From positions 1 through 64,000 of the forward strand of contig JAKFFE010000002.1 of NCBI GenBank assembly GCA_036675345.1: DNA of 64,000 nt, given 5' to 3'. Below are positions 59,962 through 64,000 of this stretch, in pieces. Both the position numbers and the translations under genes were made by a program. The first letter of the stretch is position 1; each line of letters begins with the position of its first letter. The notes beneath the pieces are model-generated. The model did no database searches, was not told the DNA's origin, and saw only the letters and a program-made list of their open reading frames with translations. The stretch is from JALYOC01 sp036675345. Its GTDB lineage: Bacteria; Myxococcota; Myxococcia; Myxococcales; Myxococcaceae.

Positions 59962-60483
59962 CTATTGACCCAACCAGGTGGGGAGCTGGGTCCAGGCGCC
60001 CAGCGCCATCGCTCCTCCCAGGGTGGCCACCGCGAAGGCGCGCAGCCGCTGTCGGCGGGGCCTGGCCGGCCCCTCTTTCGCCACCGGTTGGCGGCGGGAG
60101 GGAACGTCCCGGCCCACCGGAACCTCCGGCACCAGCTTGAGCAGGTGGTGGACCAGGGCGCGGGAGCGCGGAGCCAGATCGGTGAACTCCACCCCGAATC
60201 CGGGAAGCCGTCCCCGGGCCACTGCCTGTTCGCGGGGCAGCACGAAGGCCACCGTGGCCTGCGCGAACTTCAGCACCCGGCCGCGGGCCTCCAGGAAGAT
60301 CTCCACCCGGGTGCCAGGCGGCGGCGGGTTGGGCGCGCGGATGAACATCCCGCCCCGGGAGAGATTGGCCGCGAACATCCGCTTGGGGAGGCCCGACTGG
60401 TCCAGGGTCCGCAAATGCACCGGCCGCAGGAACGCGATCCTACGGGCTCGCCTCGGCTTCGCTGCTTCCACCACGTGACCCAT
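59962..60483 (-). CDS. PilZ domain protein with C-terminal membrane helix
   Basis: The protein has 173 residues. RRARRIAFLRPV at the N-terminus and NLSRGGMFIRAPN make up the PilZ motifs, and GTRVEIFLEARGRVLKFAQATVAFVLP and GFGVEFTDL the barrel. A basic linker leads to a final helix LRAFAVATLGGAMALGAW. This gives a c-di-GMP sensor tethered to the membrane. The ATG (60483) is the first in frame; no strong site precedes it. Confidence 0.8.
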   Translation of the reverse strand: MGHVVEAAKPRRARRIAFLRPVHLRTLDQSGLPKRMFAANLSRGGMFIRAPNPPPPGTRVEIFLEARGRVLKFAQATVAFVLPREQAVARGRLPGFGVEFTDLAPRSRALVHHLLKLVPEVPVGRDVPSRRQPVAKEGPARPRRQRLRAFAVATLGGAMALGAWTQLPTWLGQ

Positions 60484-60587
60484 CCCGCACCCCCGACCGA
60501 CCCCGACCTACGCGGCGGCAAGATAGGGATGCCCAGGGAGGAGGCAAGTGTGTGGGAGTGGGACCTACGGCGTTCCCGGGGACAGGG

Positions 60588-61802
60588 TCAGCCGGCGCGG
60601 CGCGCTGGGCCCCCAAGCGTCGACCCGGCGTTCGCTGTCCAGTCCAGCAGATGGGCATAGGCCCGATCCTGCGCCGGGCCTCCCATCCGCAGGAAGAAGG
60701 GCAGCATCAGATCCCGGAAGGCCAGCGCGAGACGATTCTGGACCGCCTTCCCGCTGCTGCTTCGGCGGGCGTGCCGGGCGATGGTCTCCACCCGGTCCCG
60801 GCGCAGGGTCTCGTAGCGCTTCAAGGCGCCGGCCGGATCCGCCACGTCGCGCAGACACATCGCCAGCACCATCGCGTCCTCCATCGCCAGCGACGCCCCC
60901 TGACCGGCGCTGGGAGACATGGCGTGGGCCGCATCTCCGATCAGACAGACCCTTCCGTGGCTCCAGCCAGGGAGGGAGGGAAGTTCGGACAGGGTCCAGG
61001 GGCCCAGCAGCTCCGGGGTGGCAGAGATCAGCTGCCGGACCCAGGGCGGATCCTCCCGGTGTAAGTGAAGCAGTCTCTCTCGAAGACGTTCGGGGTGGGA
61101 GTCGGCGGAGGTGCCCTCTGGGCCGTTGTGGAACCACCACACCTCGCCCTCCGGGATGGGGAAGGCGCCGAAGAAGGCCTCCCGTCCAAACAGCATCTCG
61201 TTGTCGCCGGGGGCCAGCGGCACCTCCACTCCACGCACGAAGCCTCCGCAGTCCCACAGGCCCGAGGAGACCGGGTCCTGCGCCAGCGGGGCGGTGAGCG
61301 TCCTGACCGCGGAGCGCTGACCATCACCGCCCACCACCAGGTCGGCCTCCAGGGTGGTCCCGTCCTGGAAGCGGGCCTGAATCCAACCCGTGGGGGCGTC
61401 AGCGAGGCCGACCAGGGTCTGGCCCAGCTGCACCCGGACGTCGCGGGCCCTGGCCTCCTCCATCAGCAGTTGGTGGAGATCCCGGCGGCGGATCATGGTC
61501 AGCGGCCAGCCGAACCTCTCCGGATCCTCCTTCCGGTCGATCAGGCCGATCTCCTCGCCGGCCGCGTTCCTGAATCGGAATCGACGGCAGGGCACTCCCT
61601 GCCGGGTCACCGCCTCGGCCAGGCCCAGTTCGGCCAGCACGTTCATTCCATTGGGGGCCACTCCCAGAAAGGCGCCCTCCACCCGATCCAACCGGGCGCG
61701 CCGTTCGGCGATCGTCACCTCCACCCCCAGCCGGCGCAGGAACATGGCCAGCACCGGTCCGACGATTCCTCCTCCCACCACCAGGACCTTGCGAACACCC
61801 AT
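60588..61802 (-). CDS. FAD-dependent monooxygenase (PHBH-type)
   Basis: The protein has 404 residues. GGGIVG at 10-15 binds the ADP part of FAD, a DG motif appears in VVGGDGQRS and the second FAD motif GDAAHAMSPSAGQGASLAMEDA lies at about 300-321. It hydroxylates an aromatic or polyketide-type substrate with NAD(P)H. No membrane helix is seen. GGAGG lies 8 bases before the ATG. It diverges from a LysR regulator across 81 bases, so it is probably controlled by it. Confidence 0.9.
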   Translation of the reverse strand: MGVRKVLVVGGGIVGPVLAMFLRRLGVEVTIAERRARLDRVEGAFLGVAPNGMNVLAELGLAEAVTRQGVPCRRFRFRNAAGEEIGLIDRKEDPERFGWPLTMIRRRDLHQLLMEEARARDVRVQLGQTLVGLADAPTGWIQARFQDGTTLEADLVVGGDGQRSAVRTLTAPLAQDPVSSGLWDCGGFVRGVEVPLAPGDNEMLFGREAFFGAFPIPEGEVWWFHNGPEGTSADSHPERLRERLLHLHREDPPWVRQLISATPELLGPWTLSELPSLPGWSHGRVCLIGDAAHAMSPSAGQGASLAMEDAMVLAMCLRDVADPAGALKRYETLRRDRVETIARHARRSSSGKAVQNRLALAFRDLMLPFFLRMGGPAQDRAYAHLLDWTANAGSTLGGPARRAG

Positions 61803-61850
61803 CGTGCGTTCCTCCCTGGGGTGGATCTAGGAAGCCCGGGGAGTCACCGC

Positions 61851-61879
61851 CATTGATGGTTGGTGATGCTATCTGTCAC
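61851..61879. promoter_or_regulatory. Possible LysR operator between the oxygenase and lysR genes
   Basis: ATT-N11-A-type sequence at 61854-61866 (CATT...ATG ends at 61851-61868) and a GTGA-N9-TCAC dyad at 61863-61879 overlap in the short divergent gap. LysR proteins bind such T-N11-A sites. The match is short and only suggestive. Confidence 0.35.
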
Positions 61880-61883
61880 TCCC

Positions 61884-62843
61884 ATGAAACTCTCGGCGAT
61901 GGACCTGAACCTGTTCCTGGTCCTGCAGATGGTGCTGGAGGAGCGGAGCGTGACCCGGGCGGCGCGCCGGCTGCACGTGACCCCTCCGGCGATCAGCAAC
62001 GCCCTCGCCCGGCTTCGGGAGCAGTTGCACGATCCGCTGCTGGTGAGGAGCGGCCGGGGCCTGGTCCCCACTCCCCGGGCGGTGCAGTTGCTGCCCCGAT
62101 TGCGTGAGGCGCTGGCCGGGCTGGAAGAGGTGGCCACCGAGGGGATGGAGTTCGAGCCCTCCCGGGAGCAGCGGACCTTCAGTCTGGTCTGCTCGGACGT
62201 GGACCAGCTGAGCCTGGTTCCTGCCCTGACCCGTGAGTTCAACCGCTGCCTTCCGCTGGCGACCTTGCAGGTCCTCAGCATCGATCACCTGGAGGCGATG
62301 GGCGGGATGGAGCGCGCGGAGATCGACGCCGCCATCGCGCCCGCCTGGGGCGAGCCGGGCGGGCTCCGGGCGGTGACCCTCTACGAGGACGAGGGCGTGC
62401 TGGTGGTGCGGCAGGGACACCCGGGGGTGAAGGGACGGCTGACCCGGGAGGTGTTCAATCGGCTGCGCCACGTGGACATCCGGGTCGCCCTGGGCGCGAG
62501 GGGGATCGGGAACAAGATGGCGATGGCCTTCTTCAAGCAGCACGGGCTGACCCGCACCGTGGTGGCGGAGGTGCCGGCGTTCTCCACCGCGGTGATGGTG
62601 GCCGCCTCCACCGACCTGGCCACCGGGGTGCCTCGGCGGATCGCCGAGACCTACGCCCGGCTCCTCCCACTGCAGGTGCTGGAGATCCCGGCGCCGCCGA
62701 TGCGCTTCGCGATGCAGTTGCAGTGGCACGAGCGGACCCAGAGGGATCCGGGCAGCCGCTACTTCCGGGAGCTGGTGATCCGGATGGGCAGCGCCCCTGC
62801 CAAGCCCGGGACGAAGAAGGCCCGGGGCCCCGGTCGTTCCTAG
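61884..62843 (+). CDS. LysR family transcriptional regulator
   Basis: The protein has 319 residues. The helix-turn-helix RSVTRAARRLHVTPPAISNALARLREQL (about 20-47) is typical, followed by DPLLVRSGRGLVPTPRA. The effector domain runs from about 90. It should control the divergent FAD oxygenase, as is usual for LysR pairs. I start at MKLSAMDLNLFLVLQ (61884); an ATG 24 bases up is less likely. Its stop shares CTAG (62840-62843) with the convergent luciferase-like gene. Confidence 0.9.
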   Translation: MKLSAMDLNLFLVLQMVLEERSVTRAARRLHVTPPAISNALARLREQLHDPLLVRSGRGLVPTPRAVQLLPRLREALAGLEEVATEGMEFEPSREQRTFSLVCSDVDQLSLVPALTREFNRCLPLATLQVLSIDHLEAMGGMERAEIDAAIAPAWGEPGGLRAVTLYEDEGVLVVRQGHPGVKGRLTREVFNRLRHVDIRVALGARGIGNKMAMAFFKQHGLTRTVVAEVPAFSTAVMVAASTDLATGVPRRIAETYARLLPLQVLEIPAPPMRFAMQLQWHERTQRDPGSRYFRELVIRMGSAPAKPGTKKARGPGRS

Positions 62844-62854
62844 TTGGTCCGGGG
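62828..62854. terminator. Inverted repeat around the shared stop of lysR and the LLM gene
   Basis: CCCCGG at 62828-62833 and CCGGGG at 62849-62854 flank 15 bases that contain the shared CTAG. A 12-base palindrome CCGGGGCCCCGG overlaps at 62822-62833. It could act as a bidirectional stop within both coding ends. Confidence 0.45.
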
Positions 62855-63859
62855 CAGCTGGAACGCCTCGGCCAGCAGCTCGTACGACCGCCGGCGCTCG
62901 GAGGCCACCCCGATGTGGCTGGAGATCATCAGCTCGTCGGCCTGCATCTGCGTGGCCAGCGCCTCCAGCTTCTGGCGGACGACGGGCGGGGTTCCCCAGG
63001 TCAGCATCCCGCGGGAGGCCAGCGCCTGCTCCCGCTCCGCGTAGGTGTAGGGATAGTCCCGGGCCTCCTCCACGGTGGGCAGCGGTCCGCGCTCGTTGCG
63101 GCGGAAGCGGATCCACATCAGATCCACGCAGCGGGCCAGGGCCTCCGCCCGCTCCTCGGTCTCGGCGCAGATCGCGGCCACGGTCAGGATCGCGTGCGGC
63201 TTCTCCAGGAAGCGGGAGGGCTGGAACTCCTGCCGGTAGCCCAGCATCGAGGGCACCGCCGCCTCCGGGCTGAAGTGGTGGGCAAAGGCGAACCCCCGGC
63301 CCAGCTTCGCTGCCAGCCGGGCGCCAAAGCCGCTGGAGCTGAGCAGCCACAGCGGCGGCAGCGGGACCCCCTCGGGGGTGGCGATGATCGACTCGAAGGC
63401 CGCATCGCCGGGGAAGGGCGCCTCCTTGGCGTAGGCCTGCAGCTCTTGGATCTCGGCGGGGAAGTCATCCGCCCGCAGCCGCTCCACCGAGCGGCGCAGG
63501 GCCAGGGCGGTGAGCTGATCGGTCCCCGGGGCGCGGCCCAGCCCCAGATCGATCCGCCCCGGATACAGGGCCTCCAGGGTGCGGAAGTTCTCCGCCACCC
63601 GCAGCGGCGAGTGGTTGGGGAGCATGATCCCTCCGGAGCCGACCCGGATCCGCTTCGTCTCCCGCGCCACCAGGGCGATCACGATCTCCGGCGAGGAGCT
63701 GGCCAGCCCGGAGGTGTTGTGGTGCTCGGCCAGCCAGTAGCGGGAGAAGCCCAGCGCGTCGGCCACCCGCGCCAGCTGGAAGGTGTGGTGCAGCGCTTCG
63801 GAGGCGGTGGTACCGGCGCCAACGGGGATCAGATCGAGGACGGAGAGAGGCAGCGGCAT
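62840..63859 (-). CDS. LLM class flavin-dependent oxidoreductase (luciferase-like)
   Basis: The protein has 339 residues. The bacterial luciferase-like start PLSVLDLIPVGAGTTASEALHHTFQLARVADALGFSRYWLAEHHN is typical, with AEHHN and the GSGGIMLPNHSPLRVAENFRTLEALYPGRIDLGLGRAPGTD region binding FMN. It is of the alkanal/alkane monooxygenase-like subgroup of unknown substrate. It lacks a clear ribosome site. It converges on the LysR gene, forming an oxygenase-regulator-oxygenase cluster. Confidence 0.85.
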   Translation of the reverse strand: MPLPLSVLDLIPVGAGTTASEALHHTFQLARVADALGFSRYWLAEHHNTSGLASSSPEIVIALVARETKRIRVGSGGIMLPNHSPLRVAENFRTLEALYPGRIDLGLGRAPGTDQLTALALRRSVERLRADDFPAEIQELQAYAKEAPFPGDAAFESIIATPEGVPLPPLWLLSSSGFGARLAAKLGRGFAFAHHFSPEAAVPSMLGYRQEFQPSRFLEKPHAILTVAAICAETEERAEALARCVDLMWIRFRRNERGPLPTVEEARDYPYTYAEREQALASRGMLTWGTPPVVRQKLEALATQMQADELMISSHIGVASERRRSYELLAEAFQLPRTN

Positions 63860-64000
63860 CCGGGGTTGGCTAACCGGCCGGCCCCCGGGTTTCCAGGCCC
63901 GCCTCCCTGGCGCCCCCCATTGCCGGTCATTTCCCGGGCCTTTTCCCCCTGCAGCCCTCCCGACCCCCGCAACCCCCGCACTTTCCTGGGGCTACTGGGC
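63860..64000. other. Window end: upstream region of the LLM gene
   Basis: No gene is visible in these 141 bases on either strand. The only feature is a near-palindrome GGTTGGCTAACC at about 63865-63876, close to the start of the LLM gene, which might be an operator. Confidence 0.5.

Overview
The window is high-GC DNA with tightly packed, often 4-bp-overlapping genes. It reads as a Myxococcota (myxobacterial) chromosome. The evidence is a CarD protein with C-terminal AT-hooks followed by a CarG zinc protein, a MYXO-CTERM-type sorting tail on an M64 peptidase, an AgmX/PglI-type C-terminal domain, two Hanks-type kinases, PilZ proteins, and an RNase E/G with a long insertion and an Arg/Gly tail. 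No rRNA, tRNA or CRISPR array was seen. I do not name a genus.

Layout. 1-8.7 kb is a mixed accessory stretch: a cut-off helix-turn-helix gene, a zinc ribbon, a 2OG oxygenase fusion, a ZIP transporter, a methyltransferase, a YhhN lysoplasmalogenase, an Omp85-type barrel, a CsbD stress protein flanked by a 39-bp direct repeat, an isochorismatase-like hydrolase, and a secreted M64 peptidase with its lipoprotein partner. 8.9-17.4 kb is a complete MoxR/Bat operon (MoxR, DUF58, DUF4381-like, BatA, BatB, BatC, BatD, BatE). 17.4-19.9 kb holds a STAS-like protein with a receiver, a PilZ protein and a patatin.

19.9-29.6 kb is a non-flagellar type III secretion export cluster: two small helical proteins (the second SctI-like), SctJ, a proline-rich SctP candidate, SctQ, a FliO-like protein, then SctR, S, T, U and V. 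The ATPase, stator, needle and secretin are not in the window. Two promoter-like sequences resemble each other upstream of the first gene and of sctQ. sctQ also carries a strong internal ribosome site that would make a separate SPOA fragment.

29.6-35.1 kb contains an HU/IHF protein, a YihY/BrkB membrane protein, a DUF4097 protein and a three-gene module I consider the most novel item: an ECF-like sigma factor, a secreted pilus-N/SAF protein, and a membrane kinase with an N-terminal anti-sigma-type zinc finger and a periplasmic SAF domain closely related to that of the secreted protein.

35.2-43.1 kb is housekeeping RNA/DNA metabolism (RNase E/G, DUF3052, acylphosphatase, LigA, Rho). Rho is followed by four tandem terminator-like hairpins. 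43.1-49.7 kb encodes an AI-2E family permease, an M15-type peptidase and an L,D-transpeptidase (both peptidoglycan enzymes), a lipase and lipoproteins, and a glutamine amidotransferase. 49.9-52.5 kb pairs a glutamine-synthetase-like ligase with an iron alcohol dehydrogenase, plausibly a gamma-glutamyl amine catabolic route. 53.2-57.5 kb is a carD-carG-membrane protein-GT39 run. 57.5-64 kb has a PEGA-tailed kinase, a PilZ protein and a LysR-controlled flavin oxygenase cluster.

Four convergent gene pairs end on the same CTAG tetranucleotide, so both stop codons overlap there. This shows how compact the region is.
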